Shown: in pieces, positions 24,024 to 36,583 of the stretch
Numbering within the stretch: position 1 is the first letter of the stretch
Layout of the letters: each line of letters starts with the position of its first letter
Source: Gonocerus acuteangulatus
Taxonomy: Eukaryota > Arthropoda > Insecta > Hemiptera > Coreidae
Assembly (NCBI GenBank): GCA_946811695.1
Contig: OX328124.1
Span: 60,947,749-61,011,748, forward strand
DNA: 64,000 nucleotides
Reading direction: 5' to 3'
Program-made: the position numbers and the translations under genes
Notes under the pieces: model-generated
Database searches by the model: none
What the model was told of the DNA's origin: nothing
The model's input: the letters and a program-made list of their open reading frames with translations, nothing else

Positions 24024-24150
24024 GGATATATATGGCGTAGGTATAAAAATATTACTCCTTTTCCTTATGTACTACATGTATGGGAAGCCAAGAATTAAGT
24101 GGTACATAAGAAAAAGGAGTACTATTTTTTGACCTACGCCATATATAGCT
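24024..24150. repeat. foldback repeat, about 48-bp arms
   Basis: ATATATATGGCGTAGG with ACTCCTTTTCCTTATGTAC on the left mirrors GTACATAAGAAAAAGGAGTA and CCTACGCCATATAT on the right, around a 29-base spacer. Confidence 0.75.
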
Positions 24151-24879
24151 AGAATATGGGTTACAGGAAATGCACTTGACTAGCTCAGCAACACCTTTAT
24201 TGGCCAAATTCATATAAAAGACGAAGCCATATTGTATAAGTAAAAACTACAATGGTAATCATAAGGGAAATAATATTTTTATAGCTTTTGTTTTTTTGTT
24301 ACGTGTGCGTGTGTATCGTAAACCCAAAAGGCTAAAGACATACCACAAAAACTGAATAGATATTAGATTACTGCAGTTGGTTTTGAAACCATCATAACTA
24401 ATGAAGTTTTCGCTAATCTTAATTTACACTAGAAACCATGTAATTATTTTTTATGTTCACTAATTTAACCAAATTGTCCATAATCAGTTGTTAATCTCCA
24501 AGCTTGATTCGCAGAAAGAAAAAAATCGCTGCTTTCTTTGAATAATATAGCTAATTATTTCACCCGTTCTTACTCAAACAATTAGGTTGTATTACCTACA
24601 AGAAGGTAAATTACTCAATGAATCACACGCATTCCTTTGATTAATTGCTTTCACTACTCAAGAATACGGAACCATCTACCATATATACATCTGGTTCAGT
24701 ATTCTTCCAAAAAAAAAAACAATATTTTTGTAGCCTACGAGTTAAGAATTGATATTGAGAGTAGGAGAGAATGCCTAAAGCCGTTGAGCAGGCGGATAGA
24801 TCAATAAAGGAGAAGCTCAGAACACGCTAGTCCCCTCCAGGCCACGCTTTGCACCTCACAATAACCCCGTGGACGAACT

Positions 24880-25450
24880 GTAAGGTCGCACGGTACTTAC
24901 AATATTAGGTCGAAGATACTGACACAGCGTGATGATGAAATACATACACTGTAAGGTCAGGAAATACACTGTACGGAAGTGAAATACACATTAAAGCCTT
25001 GAAATATAGACAGTGTGTGATCAGGAAATAATTGCACTGCATGATCGGCAGATATCACACTCTATGTTCCCGAAATATATGCACTGCAAGATCGCTTGGT
25101 ACTTACACAGAAAGATGAACTGTAAGGCCAGGAAATACTTACACTGCTAAGATACTGCACTACAAGTTCCCGAAATGCTTACACTGAGTGGTCACGAGAC
25201 ACTTACACTGTAATGTCCCTATGTATATCCACTTGGAAGGAGGGGACATGGATACACTGCAAGGCCTGGAAAGCCTTGCACTGCAAATTCCACAAGTACT
25301 TCCAATGTCTAGTCACGAGACATTGCATTACGAAATATTCGCACTGTAAGGTCGTGAAATAAATAAACTGCAAGGTCGGTAAATACGTTCCGTGGAAGGT
25401 CCCGAAACATTTAAAATGTACGAGCGAGTGTTACTTACACTGTAACATCC
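24880..25450 (+). repeat. degenerate minisatellite, about 30-40 bp period
   Basis: Many imperfect copies of CACTGTAAGGTC(gc)(gA)GAAATACTTA, for example 24948, 25083, 25129, 25337 and 25373. GC content is higher than the surroundings. No coding frame. Confidence 0.7.
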
Positions 25451-26394
25451 GAGATTAAATCTTCGGATATCACGATGTTTTTATTTTCCACAGCTGGATC
25501 AGAACGGCTTAGGCGTCCACAGGAGGAGGAAAAAGTTCAGAAAATATTGGCGTCAATATCAGTTATCTCTTAGCATTTTAAAAAATACATGGAAATATTT
25601 GGTTTATGAAATGAATTCTAAACCATGTCTGCTTGCAAGAATTGTGTATTTATACTGTAATTAAACTGTATTTAATAATATTGTTGAATATTACTATTTA
25701 TATTCATCAGAATAAATCACGTGAGTCAATTAATTTATGAAGCGTGTGAGCTTCCAGTTGATGGTTCGACCTTTCAATATATTTCTATTAGAGAGTGCAC
25801 TAATGAACAAGCATTATTTTTTAATGTCGTCTTCTTTTATCTTATTTTTGTCACTGAGATCAAACGCCAAGCGGCTTAATATGCAGTTCCTTATAAATCA
25901 TGTTATACTATATTAATTTATAATAAAAAGAGATATTAAATAAAATATTGAATGAAATTTTATGGCTGTAGATTCCTGACCTCTAATAAACTCCCAAGAA
26001 GCCGCAGCTCAATAAACGTTTATGGCTCATTAAACCTACTTCAATGCCGTTCAACAGAAATCTATAAAAATTTTAAATTTCTAACTCAACTTTCCCGCAC
26101 CTACAATTCCTTTCAATGAAGTTAATGAATGAGAAAATATTTTAATTCCTTAGCCAAGAAATTTGCGGCAATCATTGTGCTAATTTCTATTTTATTATTT
26201 TTAAGAGAGGGGTTTCCAATTGTTGTGTGTGAGTGTGTGCCTTCCTTTACAAAGAAACTCTGTACGCAACAGAACCACAATAAAAGGAAGTATGAGTTCG
26301 TTGTTCGGCTACACGGTTTTTCAGAAGCAGGGTCTACAAGATTAGTGCTCCTAGTGGCCGCCAGAACTGGGTATTTCTTGTTTCATAGAAACGA
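25451..26394. other. no gene supported
   Basis: A 92-codon frame at 26129 starts with a hydrophobic run (IIVLISILLFL) but has no relatives I recognise, and its end runs into the degenerate tandem repeat. Confidence 0.35.
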
Positions 26395-27010
26395 AAGTAG
26401 CCATTAATATTCAAAACTATTGATATATATAGTGTAGATAAGCAAAATCGGTCCATCAGGAGAAGATGCGTACCCCAAGCCATCACTAGAGGCAAAAATA
26501 TTAGTGGTCCACTGATCACCGTATTTATTTTATTTTATTTTTTTTTAAACTAATCATGCAATATATCACCTAAACCTAATAAGAATAATTGTTTTCGTCC
26601 TGAAAAACAATCAGTTCAAATGTAGTAAGGGAAAACTCACACTCCAGACCAACCGATTAAAACTCCCATAGCGGCAGTAATTTTTTTTTTTTTTTACAAA
26701 GAATCTCGCTACATTACACCCAAAACTAATGATAGAGGCGCATCCTGAAAAAAACATGGATCCAATACAAGTGCGAATCTACCTACACCCTACCTCCGGA
26801 CCAAACTAACAATGATCATCCATTAACTAAAATGTTGGTTTTCTTTCACCGTAACTCGCAATATAACATCCAAAACTATTGAGAGAAATGTATTTAACTG
26901 AAGAGGGATTTTATCTGAACCCTGCATTGCGGATGTCAATTTTCATTCCTTGCAACTAAACAAGCAATATTCTATCCAGACCAATGAGGCAGATTTATTC
27001 TGAAGAACTG
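26395..27010 (+). repeat. degenerate about 150-bp tandem repeat
   Basis: The motif 'CAATATAACATCCAAAACTA' recurs in diverged form near 26406, 26557, 26710, 26856 and 26965, followed by GAAGA/AAATCGG-like blocks. No coding. Confidence 0.5.
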
Positions 27011-27404
27011 CGAGAATTAATTTACCCCAAAGCTTGTTTTAGTTTTTTAAAGAAAATATTTAAGCCAGCTCAGTAGGTTAATATAAATATAAACGATCAA
27101 AAGGTTTAAAATTTCTTGTATTCATTTCATTGCTAAGGAATGAGCTCAGTTTACGCAGACTTAGTAGTATTCTAGAAGTCAAATTTCCCAAAATATCTAT
27201 AAAATGGTTGACAAATTAAATTGAGGGTAACCTTTTAATAATTTACTACTGGGAAAGAAATTTAGAATGACGCTTTATAAAAAGTCTTCTACAAACAGGT
27301 GGTTAATCCTCTGAAACAGTGTGGCTCCTTTCAAAGAGGAATATAACATTATGTGCAACATTTGGAATATGAGAAAACTATCTCTTGACTTTAGACTCTC
27401 TATT

Positions 27405-27666
27405 GAAAAAATATAGGGAGACAGTTATATACACAAGAAAGAAAAAATATAGGGAGACCGTTATATACACAAGAAAGAAAAAATATAGGGAGACCGTTAT
27501 ATGCACAAGAAAGAAAAAATATAGGGAGACCGTTATATACACAAGAAAGAAAAAATATAGGGAGACCGTTATATACACAAGAAAGAAAAAATATAGGGAG
27601 ACCGTTATATACACAAGAAAGAAAAAATATATGGAGACCGTTATATACACAAGAAAGAAAAAATAT
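27405..27666. repeat. 36-bp minisatellite, about 7 copies
   Basis: The unit AAATATAGGGAGACCGTTAT plus ATACACAAGAAAGAA is nearly exact. Its length is a multiple of three, so it is open on both strands (KKKYRETVIYTR on plus, FFFLVYITVSLY on minus). I do not call it a gene. Confidence 0.92.
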
Positions 27667-28383
27667 TACATAAACATCGATTGCTTTCGGAATGTTTTTT
27701 ATCTAAACAATTTTCTAAATACCTAGCCTAATTAGTGTTGAAAATAGATTATATTTTTAGTAGTGTTGTTAATTAATAAAAGAGAGTAAATAAAAGATAT
27801 TAAAGCAACAAGTGACTTCTGAGGAGTGGAGCAGGAGTTTGGTGGAAGATATGCGGTCTCATTCCCTTTCCTCCGATTCCCATTCCTTTTTTTCTCAGTC
27901 TTCTCAGAACTGAAGGTTTCTTAGGATTCGCGAGAACTCCCCGCCTCGATACTATTCTTGAAATAAGGAGTCCTTCTTAAATAATTAGAGCTTAATGTAC
28001 ACTTTTCGGGCCTTAATAGAAACCTTTTACTAGCGAATAATGTAAAATATGTAATATTTTAAATAAAAGTTATAACCCGCACTTGGGATATTTGTCCCAT
28101 TTATTATTACTTTTTAACTACTTCTGCCCGTTTGCAAAAGGAATGATAAAATCACAAGGTTATTTATAAGTTAACACATTTTTTTAGCATCTGATGGTTG
28201 TTTTTTCAAGGGTTCCAAGACAAATCGAAGCTCGAATGTGGCCTACAATTTTCTGTATTTATTTATTTATTTTAAATTGTAACGTCCATTTATACAGAAC
28301 TTCAGGACGGGCTATCTATAGGTTACCCCCCTTTTCTTGACAGGATAGGGCTGATGCCTTCTCTTATGTCCAAATAAAAGTCA

Positions 28384-28465
28384 CCATCAATAGTGGGACT
28401 CGAGCCCACGACCTTAGACGTAAAGTGTTCACTCCTTAGCTCTCACGCCCCTCGGGCTTTCCTGT
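28384..28465 (-). mobile_element. tRNA-like SINE head or tRNA pseudogene
   Basis: The plus strand shows GGGACTCGAGCCC, the reverse of a good box B (GGGCTCGAGTCCC), and ACGCCCCTCGGGC at the far side. The box A is poor. The sequence further 3' on the minus strand (28310-28383) may be the SINE body. Confidence 0.45.
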
Positions 28466-28631
28466 TGAACGTACTGGTATTGTGTAATTACCAAAAGTAC
28501 GATCCGTAGGAGTAGCATAAACAGAGCACACACAGAAATAGAACATATAATTATTCGTAATTTTTATAACAGGTAAGAGTCCATCTTCTTCATTAGCTAT
28601 GGAGGACTCGACTGCAATCGGGTTAAAAAAC

Positions 28632-28636
<5 letters not shown>

Positions 28637-28718
<82 letters not shown>

Positions 28719-28766
28719 GCTTATATATATATTTATATATATATTTATATATATATACATATATAT
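28637..28766. repeat. (TA)n(GA)n compound microsatellite
   Basis: TA to 28685, GA to 28716, then broken TA/TTTA. Frames across it are artefacts. Confidence 0.97.
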
Positions 28767-29689
28767 AAACTACAGATTGTTGTACCATTTTCAGCACATA
28801 TATATATAGTGGGTATTTTTGTTAAGAGGATAAGGATCGAATCTTTTGTTCATCGTAATAAAAACAATCTGATGGCTGTAATTTTCGTTGTAAGTTTTAA
28901 ACGGACCGCTGCCACATTTTCAGCACATTACGAAGAAGAATCCACTTATTCAAGAATGTTTCAGTCTTCTTTAATGAAAGTATCTTTTCCCCAACGATTT
29001 ATGATTCACAAATAAATGTACAGATATCTAATATTACAAAAATATTAAAAGTATATTCATTTTGAGATGCCACAAAGATATAATTGGTTATATTTAATTA
29101 TAGCGTGAGTATAAGTTACATTGGTCTTCTATCTAGGCCATTAATTCCAACAAAAAGAATGATAATATATTTTCACTGAATTAAAAAATGATTGTAATCA
29201 GCACAAAAGCCACCAAATAACCAAACAAAGTTTCCAGTACATTTCATTAAGATTGGGGCACCCAGGGTAAGAGATTCTCTCAGAGACTTGAATACAAATT
29301 ACGCTACAGTGAAAATCTAAACACCTAAAGCCAAAGAGCGGGGTTTCTAAAAATAACATTGGTTTTTCGTAAAACAAAACAGTTTGTGTTACCTAATTTT
29401 CATTAATTAGGTACTTTATTAGTGAAAAATAAATCAAAAAATGTATAGAAAATGGGAAAAACAATATTTGGGCAGGATGGTATGCAGGAAGGGGTGAAAT
29501 ACCTGTTGAATCCCCAGGTTGAAAGAATTCAGCGATGTGCTCACTGAAAAAATTGTCAGTGCCACCATGAATGTTTTAGAAAAGGTGACAATTTGTTAAT
29601 AGCTCGACGCTAAAGTCCTTACAAGAAGTCGCTTTCTTGAAATATAAAAAATAAAATAAATCATTTAGTCAGTCTTCAAGCCTGCGGAA

Positions 29690-29940
29690 GCCCTGCTGGG
29701 GGCTGCAGCCCCCCCCCCCCCCCGAAATTTTGATTTGATCGCTAAAAATATGTTATAAACCCCTTAAAGATAAATTAAATAAGATCACTTAGTTCTTAAA
29801 AAATAATTTATTTTGGGTGTAATAACGTTTTAGTTGGCTAAAACTATTCCATGTTCTAGATTGTTAGTATTCCATACCCCAGACTTTTCTGGGATTCCTC
29901 CCCCCCCCCCCATGAAATTATTTCCTATATACGCCCATGC
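29690..29940. mobile_element. 'TGGGCGTATA' MITE, left end damaged
   Basis: Interior matches (TCACTTAGTTCTTAAAAAAT, TTTTAGTTGGCTAAAACTAT, TTCTAGATTGTTAGTATTCC) and right end TATATACGCCCATG. A possible GCCTGC duplication lies on each side. Confidence 0.75.
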
Positions 29941-30947
29941 CTGCAGCAATCAGTATCTATATGTTAACAGGCAATAAAAGGCGAAATGGGAGTTTTGCTG
30001 CAGTTTCTCCTTCCACGTCAGAATTTACTCGTAAATTATCACAGACTATAGACAAAACCTGGACGATTAAAATTGACAGGGGCTAAAAAAAAATATATTG
30101 TTTAAACCGAATTGAGCAGTCTTTTTCTCAGGCAAGAATTGCATTAATGGTGCAGCTGTTACAAACTTCAATCACCAAGAAATCGTGGGTTCTCCTATTT
30201 ATTTTAGAATTTATTCTATCACTCCCTAGCTCCCGCCTCCCCGGTCATGTAATTGTTCTGACAAAATAATGAAATATCGTTATGCCTGGAAATTTATGGG
30301 ACAGATATGGCAAACAACATGAAATAATGATTCACGAAGTAGAACCTAATGGCATTCAATGATTGCATATTCAATAAAAAGCAGTATCGGGTTTACATTA
30401 GTAAGAGATGAATAATTTGTCGTTATCTGACATTCCATCTCGAAATTTATGATGATTGTAAGTAATTCTATGTTATTTAAGTGTCTATGAAGTAGCAAAC
30501 ATCCATATCTTACTCATAAAACAGGCAAAAAGAACATTGTTTTGTTTCATAACTTTTCCCATATTCTATCCCCGATTTGAAAGGCGTTAAAAAAATATTC
30601 CTCGTCGCTTCCAAAAGAGTTTAAGGTAAGCAGCGACCAGCCGGAGTTCTGTGATAAGCCAAAATTAAGAACATTATAAAAAATATAGACAGATATTCCA
30701 TGTTTATCGATAGATAAACATATAGCAAAAAACCTCTAGAAAAACACTACATTACCAGCCAACTGAACAAGAAATGAATGTCCTTCTGTTGTGTCTTTCA
30801 TTTGGTATTTTGACAAACATATCTATAAAGTACAGGACTATACGATCTCATATGAAGGTCCCAAGGACAGGTTAATGAACTACGTTTTTATCCCATGAAT
30901 AAGTTCTTATACATTAAAGTTTAAAATTGAAAGTTATTTTAATCATT
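29941..30947. other. no gene seen
   Basis: AT-rich, no long frames, no repeat match found within the window. Confidence 0.4.
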
Positions 30948-32294
30948 ACTAGCTGAATACCCGTGCTTCACCACGGCCGATAAGAAGTTTTTATATTGCG
31001 TTAAATAAGGTATGATCAAAATTAACGCTACTACATCATTTTGTACAGTTTATTATTGCACGGACATTAGAATTACCCAGGAAACACCAGGTGGAGATAA
31101 CTGTGCTTGTTCCCGTTGGGGAGTAAAAAAAAATAACAACTACTTAAAAAGTTAGGTAAACAGAGACAAATACACGTTGAAACGAATAAAACTAACAACT
31201 TTAAAGTTTTAAGCAATTATCTCTTCGATAGTCATCGCCCCACCGAACTATACAACAGAATCGTCTTTGTGGATAATTTAGTAACCCTTCGAATAGCCAC
31301 TACGATTTCCCAACGTTTTCGAGATATTTTAGAAAATATACCTAGATCCGAAAACGTTGAATACCATTAATACAATTTTTTTCTATATACCTCTAAACGA
31401 TTCCAAAGTATAAGTATCTTAGATTAGATGAATGTCAAATACCTGGTACAAGTTTCAAGTGAATGAATCATCGTTTCTGAATATCCAAACAGAAAATTAG
31501 TTTGGAAAAGTATTTCTAGCAATTTGTCTCGTAAAAGATGGCAAAAATCGCTTGAAAATGGTTTCATTCGTTTCCCCACGTTAATGAACCTATACAACAA
31601 ATACATGCAAGCATATGGACTCGAAAATTTAAGCGTTCCGGTTTATTCACGCACATCATGCTCCCAAAACCATGTTCCAGTAAACGGATTCAGCTGGTTA
31701 TTGAACTTGACCTTTCAAATGAGAAGAAAGATTTTTGTACCAAATGTAATCAAAATCGGACCATTTTTGAGCCGATGAGGGCCTTCTTAATAATTTAAGC
31801 CCCCCTAAAAGTAAACATTTGAATATAAAAAAAAAACTTTCTTAGCGAGTGTTTACATTCTGAACGGATTGTCCGAGCAAAATTCCAAATTTTGTGTGAA
31901 GTGGTTCGGGGTATTATTACCGCGGAAGGACCAGAGCGTAAACTCTATGAGGGACAAAATAAGATTTTATTTCTAGTAATTCAATGTCTGCCATCATAGT
32001 TGAAATTAACCTCAATTAAAAATAATACTATGAAATAGATAGTGTACGGTAACAGCTGTTCTTTATCGTCCTAGCAACGCATGCTGCCTTGGCTTGCCTG
32101 CTCTAACCAACTCAAACTTTAAAACCCCCTAAAAATACTTAAAAATTTGAATATCAAATAATCCTTTCTTAGTGAGTGCCTACGTTATATAGGGAGTGTA
32201 TATGCAAAATTTCAAAATTTTCTGTCAAGCGGTTTGGGCTGGGCGATGATAGGTGAGTGAGTGAGTGAGTGGTATTTGACAAATATATAGTAGA
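30948..32294 (+). mobile_element. Helitron-like element (copy 2)
   Basis: Starts ACTAGCTGAATACCCGTGCT, contains AAAATTAACGCTACTACATC and CTAGCAACGCATGCTGCCTT, and ends TGAGTGAGTGAGTGGTATTT then GACAAATATATAGTAGA. It is longer than copy 1 because of an inserted family A-like segment (about 31290-31790, with ACCAAATGTAATCAAAATCG). Confidence 0.6.
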
Positions 32295-32493
32295 TATTTT
32301 TAATAATATTTTAATTTGAAATGAATAAATAAAATTTTCACTTTTCCCTTGGTTTCTTGGACGACTTACCTTGGTGTGCTTATCGTCCATGATGAAATAA
32401 ATAATCGTAATGAACTACCGTTATTCTCGTCATCTATGGGTTGTGAACTTTTCTAGATGGCATTTCCGGTTCCATCATCAAGTTTACCTCATT

Positions 32494-32533
32494 AGCGGGA
32501 TTCCTCACTATGGTGGGAGGGAGGAAACGCGCT
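32494..32533. repeat. dispersed hairpin, variant copy
   Basis: AGCGGGATTCCTCACTATGG and GGGAGGAAACGCGCT form the family stem, 15 bases before the element at 32549. Confidence 0.6.
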
Positions 32534-33444
32534 GATAAAAATCAATAAGGGGGATTCTACCGAAAAGTAGCACTTTTGGTGAAAACTTTTTTTCATTTTC
32601 TTTGTTTGATTTTTACCTCAGAGATAATAAAGCATGCCTAACTTAATATTATCAAAGCATTGGTCAATTAGTTTTCATGGCCTAAGTGGCCAAAAAGCAG
32701 CCATTTTGTTTTTGGGTTGCAGGGGAGTGAGAATAAGAGTAAAAAAAACAATATTTCTTAACACTATATGTTTCTAACTGCTATTCTGAAGATATAGCAT
32801 GGTATATTAAACCGGGGAAATGGAAAAATCATTGACAAAAACACTTCTTGGGAAAATATAACTAAACAATATTTTTCGTACTGACAGGGAAGTAAAAACA
32901 ATTTAAACCTCACTTCCCTGTTGAGAAAAAGTGAAAAAAAAGCACATTGGTGTCAATTATTTTTATTTATTAAATTAACAGAACAGAAGGTAATACTACA
33001 AGGCAAAACATTTTAGTATAAATTAACAAGCAAAGTCCTGCTCTTGAACATCAATTTCGTCATGTGCTTCAGGGGAGTGATAATTTTGAGGTTTGTATCA
33101 CCTGTGGCGCACCATGTTTATAATAAAATGCTTTTAATGGCATCTAAATAAAGTGTTTTGGGGTACTTATCAAATAATGTTATCAAATCACATGAATAAA
33201 AAACAACTGACTTTTTATGAAGAACAGGGGAGTGATAAACAATTTTTACAGCTCGTAATTTTAATTGAAAAAACTTTCAAAGCAGTTCCTCTCTTTCCAG
33301 AAATCAAACTGAAATCATTTGTTTTTGTGTACATTGAGATTCTAAATTAGCTGGCTGAAAAATAAAAAAGCCACGTTTACGCTTCACAAATGTTGTGTTT
33401 TCATTGTGACAGGGGAGTGATAAAATTGTGAGTGACAGACATTA

Positions 33445-33678
33445 GTGAAGCTTTTGTCATCCTTTATGATAATATTTTTTAGTTTTTTCTCTTCCAGCTA
33501 CATTCGTGAGGGCATAATGAAAAAAAATACTCCAACAAAAAACTTTCTGCAAGTTACTGTAGGCGTAAAAAAATCAACGACAGTAGCAAACCAGAGTAGT
33601 GTACAGGCCAGGGGAGAGAGAATTAGGGCTTTGCAAATGCTCATAGACCGAGAGCTGGCAATGCACTTTTCATGAAGT
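33445..33678 (+). CDS. short frame inside the CAGGGGAGTGA element, unidentified
   Basis: A 76-codon frame with an internal CTCTTCCAG acceptor-like site before YIREGIMKKNTPTKNFLQVT; it ends GERIRALQMLIDRELAMHFS. The C-terminal half looks more protein-like than random AT-rich DNA, but no family is recognised. It may be the last exon of an element-encoded protein, or chance. Confidence 0.2.
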
Positions 33679-34524
33679 GTTTTATGCACCCTGAAATTTT
33701 GCTATAATGTACCTCTTAGGTAGATAAGAAGGTAAGTATTTGTTTCCTGGACATACCTTGGAACACCAGGTACTGCGCATAGGGGAAAGGTGCAAAACAA
33801 TATTGCCCAAAAGTAGAGTTTTATTCAGAAGCCAACTATTATTAATGAAAAAAATGGCAACTTAAGGCAATTTTCAATTAATAATAAATAAGGCAGCCAC
33901 TTTTAAGGGGGCTAAAATGATAATAATAAAAAAAAACCTAAGTACCTAGTTTTTATTTTTAATATTAAATGAAGTGCTTTATTCACGCTGCGATTTAAAC
34001 AGCGTCTTCAGTAAACATATTTGAAAATAATTACAAAAAGGCAGACACTTTTGTGGGGTATAACTATCAGGAAACATAAAAATAAATGTTGAAAATGATA
34101 GACTGCAATATACTGCGCGTAACCGTAAGAGTGAATGACAGCACCGCGCAGTTGTGGTTCTTGCTCATATGATCTTGTACAGCTGTTCCGGTTTAAATGG
34201 CAGCGCGAATAAAACTCTCATTTAATATGAGAATAAAAACAATTAATTTTTTTTTTTTTTACATGTTATACCCCTTAAAAGTGCCTGCCATATTTATTAA
34301 TCATCAAAATTGTCTTACTTTTACATTAAAGATAGTTGGCTTCTGATTAAAACTCTATTTTTCGGAAATATTGTTTTGCACCTTTCCCCTATGCGCAGTA
34401 CCTGGTGTTCCAAGGTATGTCCAGGAAACACATACATACCTTCTTATCTACCTAAGAGGTACATTATAGCAAAATTTCAAGGTGCATAAAACACTTCATG
34501 AAAAGTGCGTTGCCAGCTCTCGGA
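33648..34524. repeat. foldback repeat, about 265-bp arms
   Basis: Arms 33648-33912 and 34262-34524 are inverted copies (CCGAGAGCTGGCAATGCACT; CCTTGGAACACCAGGTACTG; AGGGGAAAGGTGCAAAACAA and their reverse complements). The centre has a third partial GGCAGACACTTTTGTGGGG unit. Confidence 0.8.
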
Positions 34525-34687
34525 CTATCAAGCTTCAGATCAAAGGTTGTTAAAGATCATCCCGTGCTAAGCGTCATTCAAAATAGTTTTGTTTCATCTT
34601 CGTAAAAAGGAAAAATAATAAGGTCTTTAATACGGAATGAAAAATTGATAAAAACCAAAAAGTGCTACTTTTATGTAGAATTGCCCA

Positions 34688-35366
34688 TAAAAAGGATACT
34701 ATCACATTCTGTTGGATGTGTGTAAGGATTAGGCTAGCTAACCTAATTTCCTAAGTTGCCAAGAGGAAAGCGGCCTAAGAGGTTAGACCTCCATGCAGCG
34801 AGACTATAATTAGCTCGGAGCTGTGAGAAGAGCCCGTTTACCAAAGCTAATAGACATTAAGGCTTATGCCTGCCTATTGTTTGCAGGGATAAACAGCCAT
34901 TGTCCTACGAGGAACAGTGTCTCTTCACCTTCTTTCAATCTCCTCTACCCACTCTTCCTCTTTGGTCTAATTGAAAACTAATAGTAACTTTCATATAAAG
35001 CAATAGCTCTTTTATTGCATCCTTTCACGCCGTTTATAATCCTAGCCCTTTATTTTAAAACGAAAATGAAAGTTACTTTAATAGGTACAAAGCGCTCTGA
35101 CATCTAGACGACTCAATGGAACAGTTAACCTTAGAGTGCACAGGAAATACTTTTTTTTTTTTTCTTTTTTTTTTTAAGGATCTCTATTTTGCCTCAGGCT
35201 ATATTATGATTACGTGTATTTTGTAACCTCAGCGAATTGAACCTGACTCATCCCCAATGAGTCATAATACCGAAGACCTTTTGAAAAAGAAAAACATGTT
35301 TAAAAGCAAACAAAATTATTATTCCAGCATCTTCATTCCAAAAAAACCTTCGATAAATAGGGAACC
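34688..35366. other. no gene seen
   Basis: 34740-34990 is less AT-rich (GAGGAAAGCGGCCTAAGAGG, ATTAGCTCGGAGCTGTGAGA) and of even complexity. Without a frame it may be non-coding conserved DNA; inference only. Confidence 0.3.
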
Positions 35367-35374
35367 ATTTAATG

Positions 35375-35632
35375 CATGGGCGTATATAAGGGGGGGCTGA
35401 TGGGGCTCCCCCCCCCCTTATGCCCGAAATTTTTATTTAATCGGTAAAATTTTGTCATAAAAAAACCTTAAAAACAAATTAAATAAGATCACTTAGTTCA
35501 GAAAAGATAATTTTTTTTCTGTGTTTAATAGCGTTTTAGTTGGCTAACTATTCCAAGTTCTAGATTGTTAGTACTCAATACCCCCCAAATGTTCCCAGCC
35601 CCCCCCCTAAATGATTTCCTATATACCATGCT
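35375..35632. mobile_element. 'TGGGCGTATA' MITE, full copy with 8-bp target duplication
   Basis: CATGGGCGTATATAAGGGGG at the left; right end decayed to TATACCATGCT. Exact ATTTAATG at 35367-35374 and 35633-35640. Confidence 0.8.
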
Positions 35633-36362
35633 ATTTAATGGTTTATGAATAACTGACTTCGGATAATAAAACGATATAAGAAATAAATTATTCAAACAGA
35701 AGTTAAAAAACCTCAAGAAACCAAAAACATAAGATTATTGTGACCGCTGCCGTCCTTCAAAATTAATGTTTAAACTTTTAAAACAGTTCATGCTAATCAG
35801 ACTTTTTTTTATTAAATACTAACCGTTGAAATAGTATTTATTAAAAATAATTCCTTATAATTTTTAATGTATATTTTCATTTTTCTTAGGCTCATTGGAC
35901 GAAACGCTCGGACTCGTGTCGACTATTTTTCGATGTAGAATTTCCAGAAAACAAATTAACCAAATCGGTGGCCCCACCCCTGTATACTCCCCTGAATCTT
36001 GAAATGTAAGGAATTTGTATGCAAAAAACATAAAATATGTGCACCCCCTCCTTTGTAAAGGGTATTGCCCTAAAACAAAGAACCAATAAATAATAATACT
36101 CCCCTTGTATGTATGTAAGCAGGCCTTCCACTATCAGCGTTTCGTCCTGACAGGCTTTAAGTAAAGCTCCTCAAGAGGCACTAAAGGTACGAAACCAGCA
36201 AAGGAGTGAACAATAAATCATATTTATTAATTGACGTTTATTATTTGTTGACTTTTCACCTGAAATATAATAAGTAAAAATAAAAATTTAAAACTCAAGT
36301 TAACAAAGAAGTGAGTACACGGATCCTGCTGCAAGACATTATTCAGGAGTTACACCTTCTTT

Positions 36363-36522
36363 TTAGCGCGGTTCCTCCCTCCCCCATAGGGAGGAACCGC
36401 GCTTATAAGGTTGATATAATGAAACAATCCGGAAGTGCCGACAAGAAAATTTCGCGTTTCAGAACCCCTAGAGACCGAAAATAACGGTGGTTCAAATTTG
36501 TATATATATATATATATGTATA

Positions 36523-36583
<61 letters not shown>

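Larger units (their letters stand above)
27720..29689. other. no gene seen besides the tRNA-like unit and microsatellite
   Basis: AT-rich sequence. The 138-codon frame 28599-29015 runs through TA/GA repeats and is rejected. Confidence 0.4.
32549..34687. mobile_element. DNA-transposon-like element with repeated CAGGGGAGTGA motif
   Basis: Outer inverted ends: GGGGGATTCTACCGAAAAGT at 32549 and, on the minus strand, GGGCAATTCTACATAAAAGT from 34687, both followed by AGCACTTTT. The left half carries CAGGGGAGTGA (or CAGGGAAGTA) at 32720, 32885, 33070, 33225 and 33410, one inverted copy at 32910, and a CAGGGGAGAGA at 33609. A second foldback lies inside (33648-34524). The only frame of note is 33445-33675. 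Confidence 0.6.

Noticed and set aside
26129..26407. 92-codon frame with a hydrophobic N-terminal run
   Set aside because: The hydrophobic run fits AT-rich chance; the end overlaps a degenerate repeat; no similarity recognised.
27378..27726. Repetitive proteins of 90 and 113 aa
   Set aside because: Both come from a 36-bp minisatellite open on both strands; no start context or domain supports a gene.
28599..29015. 138-codon frame
   Set aside because: It runs through (TA)n and (GA)n microsatellites (IYIYIY, ERERER) and then AT-rich sequence.
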